DNA from: Rubritepida flocculans DSM 14296
Lineage (GTDB): Bacteria; Pseudomonadota; Alphaproteobacteria; Acetobacterales; Acetobacteraceae
Direction: 5' to 3'
NCBI RefSeq assembly: GCF_000425365.1
Contig: NZ_AUDH01000006.1
Coordinates: 62,001 to 126,000, forward strand
Length of the DNA: 64,000 nt
Shown here: one piece after another, positions 42,764-51,856 of the stretch
Position numbering within the stretch: the stretch's first letter is position 1
Layout: every line of letters starts with the position of its first letter
Made by a program: the position numbers and the translations under genes
Notes under the pieces: model-generated
Seen by the model: the letters and a program-made list of their open reading frames with translations, nothing else
What the model was told of the DNA's origin: nothing
The model's database searches: none

Positions 42764-44053
42764 ATGAGCGGCTACACCAACCCCGAGACCATCGCCCTGC
42801 ACGGCGGCAGCCACCGCGCGGACCCGAACACCGGCTCGGTGGCCGTGCCCATCCACCAGACCACGAGCTTCCAGTTCCAGGACACGGGCCACGCCGCCCG
42901 GCTCTTCGGCCTTGCGGAGCTCGGCAACATCTACACCCGCATCATGAACCCGACCTGCGACGCGCTGGAGACGCGCATCGCGGCGCTGGAAGGGGGCGCG
43001 GCGGCGCTGGCGCTGGGCTCGGGCCAGGCGGCCACCACCTTCAGCGTGATGAATCTCTGCGAGGCGGGGGACAACATCGTCTCCTCCACCGACCTCTACG
43101 GCGGCACCTGGAACCTCTTCGCCAACACGCTCAAGCAGTTCGGCATCGAGGTGCGCTTCGTGGACCCGGCCGACCCGGAGGCCTTCGCCCGCGCCACCGA
43201 TGCGCGCACCCGCGCCTATTATGCCGAGACCCTGCCCAACCCGAAGCTGCAGGTCTTCCCCATCGCGGAGGTGGCGGCCATCGGCCGGAAGCTCGGCGTG
43301 CCGCTGATCATGGACAACACCGCCGCCCCCATCATCTGCAAGCCCTTCCAGCACGGCGCGGCGGTGGTGATGCACTCCACGACCAAATGGATCGGCGGGC
43401 ACGGCACCTCCATCGGCGGCATCGTGGTGGATGGCGGCAATTTCGACTGGGAGAAGTGGGGCGAGCGCTTCCCCACGCTGAACAAGCCCGATCCTTCCTA
43501 CCACGGCGCGATCTGGACGCAGGCCGCGAAGCCCCTCGGGCCCATCGCCTACATCCTGCGCATGCGCACCTGCCTGCTGCGCGACATCGGCGCGCCCATG
43601 TCCCCCTTCAACGCCTTCCTCTTCCTCCAGGGGCTGGAGACGCTGCCGCTGCGCATGGAGCGGCACTGCCAGAACGCGCTGCGCGTGGCCGCGCACCTGG
43701 CCGCGCACCCGGCGGTGGCGCGGGTGATCCACCCCTCGCTGCAGGAGGGCGAGGCGCGCCGCCGCGCCGAGGCCTATCTCAAGGGCGGCATGGGCAGCCT
43801 GGTGGGATTCGAGCTGAAGGGCGGCAAGGAGGCCGGGCAGCGCTTCATCGACCGGCTGAAGATGTTCTACCATGTGGCGAACATCGGCGATGCGCGCAGC
43901 CTCGCCATCCATCCCGCCACCACCACCCACAGCCAGCTCGACGAGCAGGAACAGGCGGCGAGCGGCGTCACGCCCGGCTATGTGCGCCTGTCCATCGGCA
44001 TCGAGCACATCGACGACATCCTGGCCGATCTCGACCAGGCTCTGGGACAGTAG
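42764..44053 (+). CDS. metY: O-acetylhomoserine sulfhydrylase (MetY type)
   Basis: The protein has 429 residues, a PLP enzyme of the Cys/Met metabolism family. ETIALHGGSHRADPNTGS, YTRIMNPTCDALE, LGSGQAATTFSVM, MDNTAAPIICKP and the PLP lysine K208 in HSTTKWIGGHGT are visible. Length near 430 and the sequence after the lysine favour MetY over cystathionine gamma-synthase or beta-lyase. It makes homocysteine from O-acetylhomoserine and sulfide. ATG at 42764 follows GAGGAGGCG. I saw no SAM riboswitch in the 154-nt upstream gap. Confidence 0.93.
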   Translation: MSGYTNPETIALHGGSHRADPNTGSVAVPIHQTTSFQFQDTGHAARLFGLAELGNIYTRIMNPTCDALETRIAALEGGAAALALGSGQAATTFSVMNLCEAGDNIVSSTDLYGGTWNLFANTLKQFGIEVRFVDPADPEAFARATDARTRAYYAETLPNPKLQVFPIAEVAAIGRKLGVPLIMDNTAAPIICKPFQHGAAVVMHSTTKWIGGHGTSIGGIVVDGGNFDWEKWGERFPTLNKPDPSYHGAIWTQAAKPLGPIAYILRMRTCLLRDIGAPMSPFNAFLFLQGLETLPLRMERHCQNALRVAAHLAAHPAVARVIHPSLQEGEARRRAEAYLKGGMGSLVGFELKGGKEAGQRFIDRLKMFYHVANIGDARSLAIHPATTTHSQLDEQEQAASGVTPGYVRLSIGIEHIDDILADLDQALGQ

Positions 44054-45115
<1,062 letters not shown>

Positions 45116-45151
45116 TGCGGGCGGCGGTCACGCCGGGCGTATCATAGGAGA

Positions 45152-45174
45152 AGCCGCCGGTACGGCTCTGTTTC
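45152..45174. terminator. Weak hairpin between convergent hemB and lipoprotein genes
   Basis: AGCCG/CGGCT with a 6-nt loop is followed on the plus strand by CTGTTTC and on the minus strand by TCTCCTAT. The stem is short. It sits in a 108-nt gap that is less GC-rich than its surroundings. Confidence 0.25.
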
Positions 45175-45223
45175 GGCGCGCCGCCGCCACGCCAACCTTG
45201 CGCGCACCAGGCCCGGCCGCCCT

Positions 45224-45511
45224 TCAGGACGGGGTCCGCACCCGCTCCACCCCGCCCGGGGCGGGCAGGCCGCGCGCGCGCAGGCAGCGGCGATAGGCGT
45301 TCCACTGCGCGTCCAGCAGCTCCTGCCGCAGCCGCGCCGTCAGCTCGGGGTTCTCCGGATTCGCGCGGCGGCCGATCTCGCGCACATCGGGCGCCGCCAG
45401 CGCCTCGGCGCGGCACTCGGCGTTGTCCATGGCGGGCATGGCGGGCTCGCGCGGCTGGAAGGCGGCGCAGCCGGCGAGCAGAAGGGCGAGCGGCAGGGCG
45501 AAGCGCATCAT
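45224..45511 (-). CDS. Small lipoprotein of unknown function
   Basis: The protein has 95 residues. A short signal sequence MMRFALPLALLLAGC places a lipobox cysteine at C15. The mature part has one further pair of cysteines (AECRAE and YRRCLRARG) around a helical stretch NPELTARLRQELLDAQWNAY. I recognise no family name; a phosphoribosylamine-glycine-ligase-like label sometimes attached to such small lipoproteins would not be justified. Its ATG overlaps the nudC stop by 4 nt, so it is translated from the nudC message. Confidence 0.75.
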   Translation of the reverse strand: MMRFALPLALLLAGCAAFQPREPAMPAMDNAECRAEALAAPDVREIGRRANPENPELTARLRQELLDAQWNAYRRCLRARGLPAPGGVERVRTPS

Positions 45512-46431
45512 GCGGCGAGCCAGTCCTCGATCAGCCGGCGCGCGATGGAATCCGCGCGGGGCAGGTGGAAGCCATGGGCGGCGTGGTCGCGGATCTGCGC
45601 GCGGGTGAACCAGCGCGCGTCGCGCAGCTCCTCGGGGTCGATCTCGATCTCCTCCGAGAGCCCCTCGGCGTGGAAGCCGATCATGATGGAGGCCGGGAAG
45701 GGCCAGGGCTGCGAGGAATGATAGGCCACCGCGCCGACCCGCACGCCCGTCTCCTCCAGCACCTCGCGGCGCACCGCCTCCTCGAAGCTCTCGCCCGGCT
45801 CCACGAAGCCCGCCAGCGTCGAGTACATCATCACGTTCGGAAAGCGGTGGGAGTGGCCGAGCAGGCAGGAATCGCCGCGCACCACCAGCATGATCACGGC
45901 GGGGTCGGTGCGCGGGAAATGCTGCGCGCCGCAGCCGGTGCAGACCATGGCGTGGCCGGCGCTGCGCGGTTCGCACACCCCGCCGCAGACGCCGCAGAAA
46001 CGGTGCTTCACGCGCCAGTGCATCAGGCCGCGCGCATGGGCCAGCACGCTCGCCTCGCCCTCGGGCAGCAGCCCGGCCACCGCGCGCAGGTCGGTGAAGC
46101 CGCCCATGCCGGGGGGCAGCAGCGGCAGCGGGTCATCGGCGGCCGAGCAGTCCACCGCGAAGACCGGCCGCCCCGCCCAGAGGCCGAGGAAGGCCCAGGG
46201 CCCGCCGGCCATGCGCACCGCCTCGGCGGCCTCGCGCGTCAGCAGCACGGCCTCGGGCCGGCCCTCCTCCACGCCCTTCATCAGGCTGCGCGCGCGCCAG
46301 ACGGGCACGAAGAGCGCCTCCTCCGAGGCCAGGGCGGCGGCGATCCATTCCGCGTCGTCCCGCCGCTTGCCGGCGCGGTCGAGCGGGCTGCCGGTATAGA
46401 CATTGGCGCGGCGGGCGGGGATGGGGCGCAT
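45508..46431 (-). CDS. nudC: NAD(+) diphosphatase / RNA de-NADding enzyme NudC
   Basis: The protein has 307 residues. A variable N-terminal domain (1-150) is followed by a zinc ribbon (FCGVCGG, then CTGCGAQHFPRTDPAVI) and a Nudix domain with GFVEPGESFEEAVRREVLEE. Next to the Nudix box is the NudC signature SQPWPFPASIM. It cleaves NADH/NAD and can remove NAD caps from RNA. ATG at 46431 was chosen because the longer frame upstream is only Arg/Ala-rich. It is divergent from the 4.5S RNA. Confidence 0.94.
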   Translation of the reverse strand: MRPIPARRANVYTGSPLDRAGKRRDDAEWIAAALASEEALFVPVWRARSLMKGVEEGRPEAVLLTREAAEAVRMAGGPWAFLGLWAGRPVFAVDCSAADDPLPLLPPGMGGFTDLRAVAGLLPEGEASVLAHARGLMHWRVKHRFCGVCGGVCEPRSAGHAMVCTGCGAQHFPRTDPAVIMLVVRGDSCLLGHSHRFPNVMMYSTLAGFVEPGESFEEAVRREVLEETGVRVGAVAYHSSQPWPFPASIMIGFHAEGLSEEIEIDPEELRDARWFTRAQIRDHAAHGFHLPRADSIARRLIEDWLAA

Positions 46432-46505
46432 GGCGCGCACCCTACGCCGGGCGCCGGGGCGCGCCAATCTGGCCCGCCCCCCATGCCAGGACGGCGCGGG
46501 CATGC

Positions 46506-46511
46506 TATATG
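46506..46511 (+). promoter_or_regulatory. Candidate -10 element for ffs
   Basis: TATATG lies 8-13 nt before the estimated 5' end of the 4.5S RNA, in otherwise GC-rich sequence. No matching -35 is seen. Confidence 0.3.
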
Positions 46512-46518
46512 CGAAAAT

Positions 46519-46613
46519 GGAAGGTCGGCGCGGACGGGCTCCCCGCCAACCCGGTCAGGTCCGGAAGGAAGCAGCCGTAACGGGTTCTCGCTCGGGTCGC
46601 TGTCCGGCCTTCC
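46519..46613 (+). ncRNA. ffs: Signal recognition particle 4.5S RNA
   Basis: The apical loop core CAGGTCCGGAAGGAAGCAG (46555-46573), with its GGAA tetraloop, is the Ffh-binding signature. The ends GGAAGGTCGG and GGCCTTCC pair to close the hairpin, giving about 95 nt. With Ffh it targets membrane proteins to FtsY and SecYEG. It sits directly before dnaX, a conserved order (ffs-dnaX-ybaB-recR). Ends are estimated from base pairing. Confidence 0.93.
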
Positions 46614-46641
46614 ACCCCTCCGCCCCGAGCGACCAGGACGC

Positions 46642-48546
46642 ATGACGAGCGAGCGCGACCGCGACGCCGGCCCCGAGGAGGGGGGCCTCCCCGAACCGCC
46701 GCCGCCCGAGGGGCCCGGCTTGTTCGGCTTCGCCGAGGCGCCCGCGCCCGCGCCCGCGCCCTCGGTGCCGCCCCCGCGCGCGGCGGCCTCGGCCGCCCAG
46801 CCCGCGCCCTACCGCGTGCTCGCGCGCAAGTATCGCCCGCAGAACTTCGACGACCTGATCGGGCAGGAAGCCCTGGTGCGCACCCTGCGCAACGCCTTCG
46901 CGCGCGGGCGGGTGCACCACGCCTTCCTGCTCACGGGCGTCCGCGGCGTGGGCAAGACCACCACCGCGCGCATCATCGCCCGCGCGCTGAACTGCATCGG
47001 CCCCGACGGCAAGGGCGGCCCCACCGCCGACCCCTGCGGCGCCTGCCCCGAATGCCAGGCCATCCTCGCCGACCGCCACCCGGACGTGATCGAGATGGAC
47101 GCCGCCTCCAACCGCGGCATCGACGACGTGCGCGAGCTGCGCGAGGCGCTGCGCTTCCGCCCCGCCCAGGGCCGGCAGAAGGTGTTCATCCTCGACGAGG
47201 TCCACATGCTGACGGAGCAGGCCTTCAACGCCCTGCTCAAGTCGCTGGAGGAGCCGCCGCCCGCCATCACCTTCATCCTCGCCACCACCGAGCTGCGCAA
47301 GGTGCCCGTCACCATCCGCAGCCGCTGCCAGACCTTCGCGCTGAAGCGCGTGCCGGAGGCGCGGCTGCGCGCGCATTTCGGCAAGGTGGCCGCGCAGGAG
47401 GGCTTCTCGGCGGAGGAGGACGCGCTCGCCATGCTCGCCCGCGCAGCCGACGGCTCGGTGCGCGACGGGCTCTCGCTGCTCGACCAGGCCATCGCGCTGG
47501 CCGGCGAGGGCGGGCTGGTCCGCGCCGAGAGCGTGCGCGAGATGCTCGGCCTCGCCGACCGCACCCTGGTCTTCGACATGCTGGAGGCGGTGATGGCGGG
47601 CGATCTGCCCGCCGCGCTGGCCCGCTTCGGCGAGGCGCATGAGCGCGGCGCGGACCCGCACTCGGTGCTGACCGACATGCTGGAGCAGGTGCACATGCTC
47701 ACGCGCTTCGCCGCCATCCCGGCGCTGCGCGAGGAGCCGGGCCTGCCGGAGAACGAGCGCGTGCGCGGCGCGGCGCTGGCCGCGCGCCTCTCCGTGCCGG
47801 TGCTGACCCGCGCCTGGCAGATGCTGCTCAAGGGCATCGAGGAGGTGCGCGAGGCGCCGGACCGCCGCGCGGCGGCCGAGATGATCCTCATCCGCCTCGC
47901 GCATGTGGCGGAGATGCCCACGCCGGGCGACATCCTGAAGCGGCTCGAATCGGGCGGCGCCATGCCGGCCGGCGGCGCGCCCGCCCCCGCCCCGCCGCCG
48001 CCCGGCGGCGGGCTGCGGGCGCTGGCGGGAGGTGCGGCGCTGGCCGCGGCCCCGGCGCCGCGCCCCCCGCCCCAGCCTTCGGCCCTTCCCGGAAGCTGGC
48101 GCGAGGTGGTGGCGCTGGCCAGCGGCGGCGAGCCGCTGCTGCACGCCCATCTGCTGCACGACGTGCACCCGGTGCGCCTCGCCCCGCCGCGCATCGAAAT
48201 CCGCGTCCGCCCCCAGGCCCCGCGCGACCTCGCCGCCCAGCTCGCCGCGCTGCTCGAGGCGCGCACCGGCACGCGCTGGACGATCGCCCTCTCCAACGCG
48301 CCAGGCGCGCCCACGCTCGCCGAGCAATCCGCCGCCGCCGAGCAGGACCGCCGTGCCGCGGCCGCCCAGCACCCGATGGTGCAGGCCATCCTCGCCGCCT
48401 TCCCCGGCGCGACGCTGGACGCGGTGCGCGACGCGACGCTCGACGATTACGGCCTGGCCCCGGCCGCGCCCGAGCCCGATCTGCCGGACTTCGCGCCCCC
48501 CGACGCCACGCCCGCCTATGACGACGAACTCCCGGAGGAGGACTGA
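46642..48546 (+). CDS. dnaX: DNA polymerase III subunits gamma/tau
   Basis: The protein has 634 residues. A Pro/Ala-rich N-terminal extension (1-55) precedes YRVLARKYRPQNFDDLIGQ. The Walker A is GVRGVGKTT with K105, the zinc module is CGACPEC, and the Walker B region is KVFILDEVHMLTEQAFNALLK. SRC and the arginine finger follow in VTIRSRCQTFALKRV. Residues about 440-500 are a flexible Pro/Ala linker, and the C-terminal tau-like domain is about 505-620. It loads the sliding clamp and organises the replisome. I saw no clear slippery A-run for a short gamma form. Confidence 0.97.
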   Translation: MTSERDRDAGPEEGGLPEPPPPEGPGLFGFAEAPAPAPAPSVPPPRAAASAAQPAPYRVLARKYRPQNFDDLIGQEALVRTLRNAFARGRVHHAFLLTGVRGVGKTTTARIIARALNCIGPDGKGGPTADPCGACPECQAILADRHPDVIEMDAASNRGIDDVRELREALRFRPAQGRQKVFILDEVHMLTEQAFNALLKSLEEPPPAITFILATTELRKVPVTIRSRCQTFALKRVPEARLRAHFGKVAAQEGFSAEEDALAMLARAADGSVRDGLSLLDQAIALAGEGGLVRAESVREMLGLADRTLVFDMLEAVMAGDLPAALARFGEAHERGADPHSVLTDMLEQVHMLTRFAAIPALREEPGLPENERVRGAALAARLSVPVLTRAWQMLLKGIEEVREAPDRRAAAEMILIRLAHVAEMPTPGDILKRLESGGAMPAGGAPAPAPPPPGGGLRALAGGAALAAAPAPRPPPQPSALPGSWREVVALASGGEPLLHAHLLHDVHPVRLAPPRIEIRVRPQAPRDLAAQLAALLEARTGTRWTIALSNAPGAPTLAEQSAAAEQDRRAAAAQHPMVQAILAAFPGATLDAVRDATLDDYGLAPAAPEPDLPDFAPPDATPAYDDELPEED

Positions 48547-48870
48547 GTGAAGAATCTCGGCAACATGCTGAAGCAGGCCCAGCAGATGCAGGCGCGCATG
48601 CAGGAGATGCAGGCGCGGCTGGAGGCCATGGAGGTGGAGGGCCAGGCCGGCGGCGGCATGGTGAAGGTGACGCTGACCGGCAAGGGCGACCTGCGCCGCG
48701 TGAGCCTCGACCCCTCGCTCGTCTCCCCCGACGACCGCGAGATGCTGGAGGATCTGATCGTGGCCGCCCATGCCGACGCGAAGCAGAAGGTGGAGGCGGC
48801 CATGGCCGAGGAGATGCAGAAGGCCACCGCCGGCATGAGCCTGCCGGCCGGGATCAAGCTGCCCTTCTGA
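48547..48870 (+). CDS. ybaB: YbaB/EbfC nucleoid-associated protein
   Basis: The protein has 107 residues. [21 protein letters not shown] begins a helical arm. The middle is the small beta core [19 protein letters not shown], and the end is a second helix with [11 protein letters not shown]. These dimers bind DNA with tweezer-like arms. The start is GTG immediately after the dnaX stop (no gap), typical of the dnaX-ybaB-recR operon. Confidence 0.95.
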   Translation: MKNLGNMLKQAQQMQARMQEMQARLEAMEVEGQAGGGMVKVTLTGKGDLRRVSLDPSLVSPDDREMLEDLIVAAHADAKQKVEAAMAEEMQKATAGMSLPAGIKLPF

Positions 48871-48916
48871 TGACCTCCGCGACGCCGCCGCGCGGCGGCG
48901 GAGGGCGCCTGCGCGC

Positions 48917-49513
48917 GTGAAGCCGCCCGATCCCGTCGAGCATCTGGTCGCGCAGCTCGCGCGGCTGCCCGGCATGGGCCGGCGCAGCGCGCGGCGCGCC
49001 GCGCTGAGGCTGCTCATGGAGCCCGAGCAGCGGCTGCGCCCGCTGGCCGAGGCGCTGCGCGCGGCGGCCGAGGCGGTGCGCCCCTGCACGCGCTGCGGCA
49101 ATCTCGACAGCAGCGACCCCTGCCGCCTCTGCACCGATCCCGAGCGCGACCAGGGGCTGCTGTGCGTCGTCGAGGGGGTGGCCGATCTCTGGGCGCTGGA
49201 GCGCGCGCACGCCCATCACGGCGCCTATCACGTGCTCGGCGGCAGCCTCTCGGCCCTGGCCGGGGTGGGGCCGGAGGAGCTGCGCATCGCGCCGCTTCTG
49301 GCGCGCGTGGCCGAAGGCGGGGTGCGCGAGGTGATCCTCGCCCTGCCCGCCACGGTGGAGGGGCAGAGCACCGCCCATTACCTGGCCGACCGGCTGCGGC
49401 CGCTCGGCGTGGCGCTGAGCCGCCCCGCCCAGGGCATGCCGGTGGGCGGGGCGCTCGATGCGCTGGACGAGGGGACGCTCGCCACCGCCCTGCGCGCCCG
49501 GCGCGAGGCGTGA
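48917..49513 (+). CDS. recR: Recombination protein RecR
   Basis: The protein has 198 residues. HhH motif LARLPGMGRRSARRAAL lies at the N-terminus, the zinc finger is CTRCGNLDSSDPCRLC, and the Toprim domain has LLCVVEGVADLWALE and VILALPATVEGQSTAHYL. It acts with RecF/RecO in loading RecA at gaps. The start is GTG at 48917, 46 nt after ybaB; no ATG is available near it. It converges on the methyltransferase gene 19 nt away. Confidence 0.96.
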   Translation: MKPPDPVEHLVAQLARLPGMGRRSARRAALRLLMEPEQRLRPLAEALRAAAEAVRPCTRCGNLDSSDPCRLCTDPERDQGLLCVVEGVADLWALERAHAHHGAYHVLGGSLSALAGVGPEELRIAPLLARVAEGGVREVILALPATVEGQSTAHYLADRLRPLGVALSRPAQGMPVGGALDALDEGTLATALRARREA

Positions 49514-49532
49514 GCGGCGGGGCGCGTCCCCC

Positions 49533-50507
49533 CTATCCCGCCCGCTCCGCCACCACGAGGTTGGAGAGCAGCCGCTCCGGCCGGTCGCCCGCGCCGGGCG
49601 CCTCGCGCAGTTCGCGCAGCCGGCAGCCGGTTTCGCCGATCAGGGCGAAGAGCTCGGGCTGGGGCAGCGCGTGCAGTTCCATCACGCCGCCGCGCGGCGC
49701 GGCGAAATAGGACTCCGGCTCGAACCCGTAGCCCTCGATCCAGGTGACGAGCTGGAACAGCGCGAGCCCCCCGGGCGCCAGCGCCCGCAGCGCCGCGCGC
49801 AGCAGCCACAGCGCGGCCGGCGGGGGCAGGTGCTGCAGCGTCGCGAAGCAGAGCCAGAGATCGTGCTGCGGCAGGGGCAGCGCCCGTTCCGGCCCCACCT
49901 GCACGAAGGAGAGGTTGCCGATGCCCGCCGCCCCCAGCTCCGCCGCCGCCACTCGCAGATGCGGCAGGGAGATGTCCGCCGCGACGATCCGCTCGAAATG
50001 GGGGGCGAGGTGGCGGGTGAGGCGACCCACCCCGCAGCCCTGCTCCACCACCCGGGCGAAGCGGCGGGGCGCGCGCCCGGCCCGGGCGAGCGCGGCGAGG
50101 ACGGCGCGCGCCTCCGCCGCGCCGCTCGCGTCGAAGGCGGCACGGTTGGCCGCGAGATTCTCGGGCAGGAAGCGCGCCTCGGGCAGGGCGGACCAGTGCG
50201 GCGCCGCCTCGCCGATCCGCTCCCAATAGGCGCGCTGGGCGGCCAGCATGCGCGCGATGCCCGGCGCATCGGCCTCCGCCCGCACCGCATTGGCCGGAAG
50301 GTCGAGAGGCAGCGCCTCCGGCTCGGGCGGGACGAAGCGGCGGCGGAACTCCTCGCTCTCCGTCAGCGCCTGGCCGAAGGCCCGGAGATCGGCCCAGTTC
50401 CGCCGGTGCGCGAGGATCACCTCCTCGCTCTCCGGGTCGCGCAGGAGGATGAGGCGATAGGCGAGGATGACCTCCTCGCGGGTCAGGCCGAAGGCCTCAT
50501 CCGGCAT
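49533..50507 (-). CDS. SAM-dependent methyltransferase with N-terminal DUF4214-like module (copy 2)
   Basis: The protein has 324 residues. The N-terminus LTREEVILAYRLILLRDPES and the following ESEEFRRRF form a short helical module like those (DUF4214-type) found before glycosyl- and methyltransferase domains. Residues about 140-290 are a class I methyltransferase with motif I VEQGCGVGRLTRHLAP. WIEGYGFEPESYF lies near the C-terminus. It is clearly paralogous over its whole length to the protein at 51857-52834. It overlaps the aminotransferase by 11 nt. The substrate is unknown; a cell-surface glycan or lipid is a guess from the module type. Confidence 0.8.
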   Translation of the reverse strand: MPDEAFGLTREEVILAYRLILLRDPESEEVILAHRRNWADLRAFGQALTESEEFRRRFVPPEPEALPLDLPANAVRAEADAPGIARMLAAQRAYWERIGEAAPHWSALPEARFLPENLAANRAAFDASGAAEARAVLAALARAGRAPRRFARVVEQGCGVGRLTRHLAPHFERIVAADISLPHLRVAAAELGAAGIGNLSFVQVGPERALPLPQHDLWLCFATLQHLPPPAALWLLRAALRALAPGGLALFQLVTWIEGYGFEPESYFAAPRGGVMELHALPQPELFALIGETGCRLRELREAPGAGDRPERLLSNLVVAERAG

Positions 50508-51825
50508 GGGCGTCCCGGATGGCGGCGGCGAAGCGGTCGAGGATCATCTCGAGCTCCGTCTCCGTGACATTGTAGGGGGGTGCGAGGATCACATGGTCGC
50601 CGCGCCGGCCGTCTATGGTCCCGCCCATGGGGTAGCAGGCGAGGCCGCGCGCATAGGCCGCCTGCTTCACCCGCTCGTTCATGCGCAGCGCGGGGTCGAA
50701 GGGCGTCTTGCTCGCGCGGTCCTGCACCAGCTCCACCGCCCAGAACAGGCCGCGGCCGCGGATGTCGCCCACATGGGCGTGGTTGCCCAGGCGCTCGATC
50801 AGCCCCTGCTCCAGCCGCGCGCCCATGGCGCGGACATTGGCGAGCAGCCCCTCCTCCTCGATCGCCTCCTGCACCGCCAGCGCGGCGGCGCAGGCCATGG
50901 GGTGCGCCTGGTAGGTGTGGCCGTGCACGAAGGCGCCCGAGCCCGCCTCCAGCGCCGCGATGACGCGCCCATGCACGAGGATGCCGCCGATGGGCTGGTA
51001 GCCGCCGCCGAGCCCCTTCGCGATCACCTGGATGTCCGGCGCCACGCCTTCCTGCTCCCAGGCGTGCAGCGTGCCGCAGCGGCCCATGCCGCTCATCACC
51101 TCGTCGAGGATCAGCAGCGCGCCGTGCCGGTCGCAGATGGCGCGCACCTTCTCGAAATAGCCGGGCAGCGCCGCGACGCAGCCGAGCGTGGCGCCCACCA
51201 CCGTCTCCGCGCAGAAGGCGATGACCGTCTCGGGGCCGAGGCGCTGGAACTCCGCCTCCAGCTCATCGGCCAGGCGCTGCACGTAGTCGGCCTCGCTCTC
51301 CTCGTCGCGGCGGTCGCGGTAGGCGTAGCAGGGCGAGACGTGGTGGAAGGCGGGCGAGAGGATGGGCTCGTAGAGCGCGCGGCGCATCATGTTCCCGCCC
51401 GCGGCCAGCGCGCCCAGCGTGTTGCCGTGATAGGACTGCCGGCGCGCGATGACGTGGCGGCGCTGCGGCTCGCCGCGCTCCACATGGTATTGCCGGGCCA
51501 TCTTCAGCGCCGCCTCCATCCCCTCGCTGCCGGAGGAGACGAAATAGGCGCGGCTCAGGCCGCCCGGGGCGTGGCCGACGAGCTTCTCGGCCAGGCGCTC
51601 CGCGCTCTCGCAGGAGAAGAGGGCGGTGTGCGCGTAGGTGAGCCGTTCGAGCTGCGCGCGCAGCGCCGCCAGCACGCGCGGATGGCCATGGCCCAGGCAG
51701 GCGACGGCCGCGCCGCCCGAGCCGTCGATCACGGCATGGCCGTTCTTCTCGTGAAGCCAGATCCCCTGACCGGAGACGGCGATGGGCGGGTCGGCGCGCA
51801 GGCTGCGGTGGACGAGGTGCGACAT
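50497..51825 (-). CDS. Class III PLP-dependent aminotransferase
   Basis: The protein has 442 residues, fold type I omega-transaminase group. FVSSGSEGMEAALKMARQY binds phosphate and substrate, YHGNTLGALAAGG follows, LLILDEVMSGMGRCG carries the aspartate that contacts the PLP ring, and K270 in IAKGLGGGYQPIGG forms the Schiff base. It is annotated in relatives as an aspartate aminotransferase family protein; acceptor and donor cannot be read from sequence. It sits between two paralogous methyltransferases on the same strand, 31 nt after the first and overlapping the second, suggesting one pathway. Confidence 0.9.
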   Translation of the reverse strand: MSHLVHRSLRADPPIAVSGQGIWLHEKNGHAVIDGSGGAAVACLGHGHPRVLAALRAQLERLTYAHTALFSCESAERLAEKLVGHAPGGLSRAYFVSSGSEGMEAALKMARQYHVERGEPQRRHVIARRQSYHGNTLGALAAGGNMMRRALYEPILSPAFHHVSPCYAYRDRRDEESEADYVQRLADELEAEFQRLGPETVIAFCAETVVGATLGCVAALPGYFEKVRAICDRHGALLILDEVMSGMGRCGTLHAWEQEGVAPDIQVIAKGLGGGYQPIGGILVHGRVIAALEAGSGAFVHGHTYQAHPMACAAALAVQEAIEEEGLLANVRAMGARLEQGLIERLGNHAHVGDIRGRGLFWAVELVQDRASKTPFDPALRMNERVKQAAYARGLACYPMGGTIDGRRGDHVILAPPYNVTETELEMILDRFAAAIRDAHAG

Positions 51826-51856
51826 GACGCAAGCCTAGCCCGGCCCGCGCGCCGCG

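Noticed and set aside
46642-48546. Programmed frameshift in dnaX for a gamma product
   Set aside because: No A-rich slippery sequence is seen between the ATPase and tau regions.
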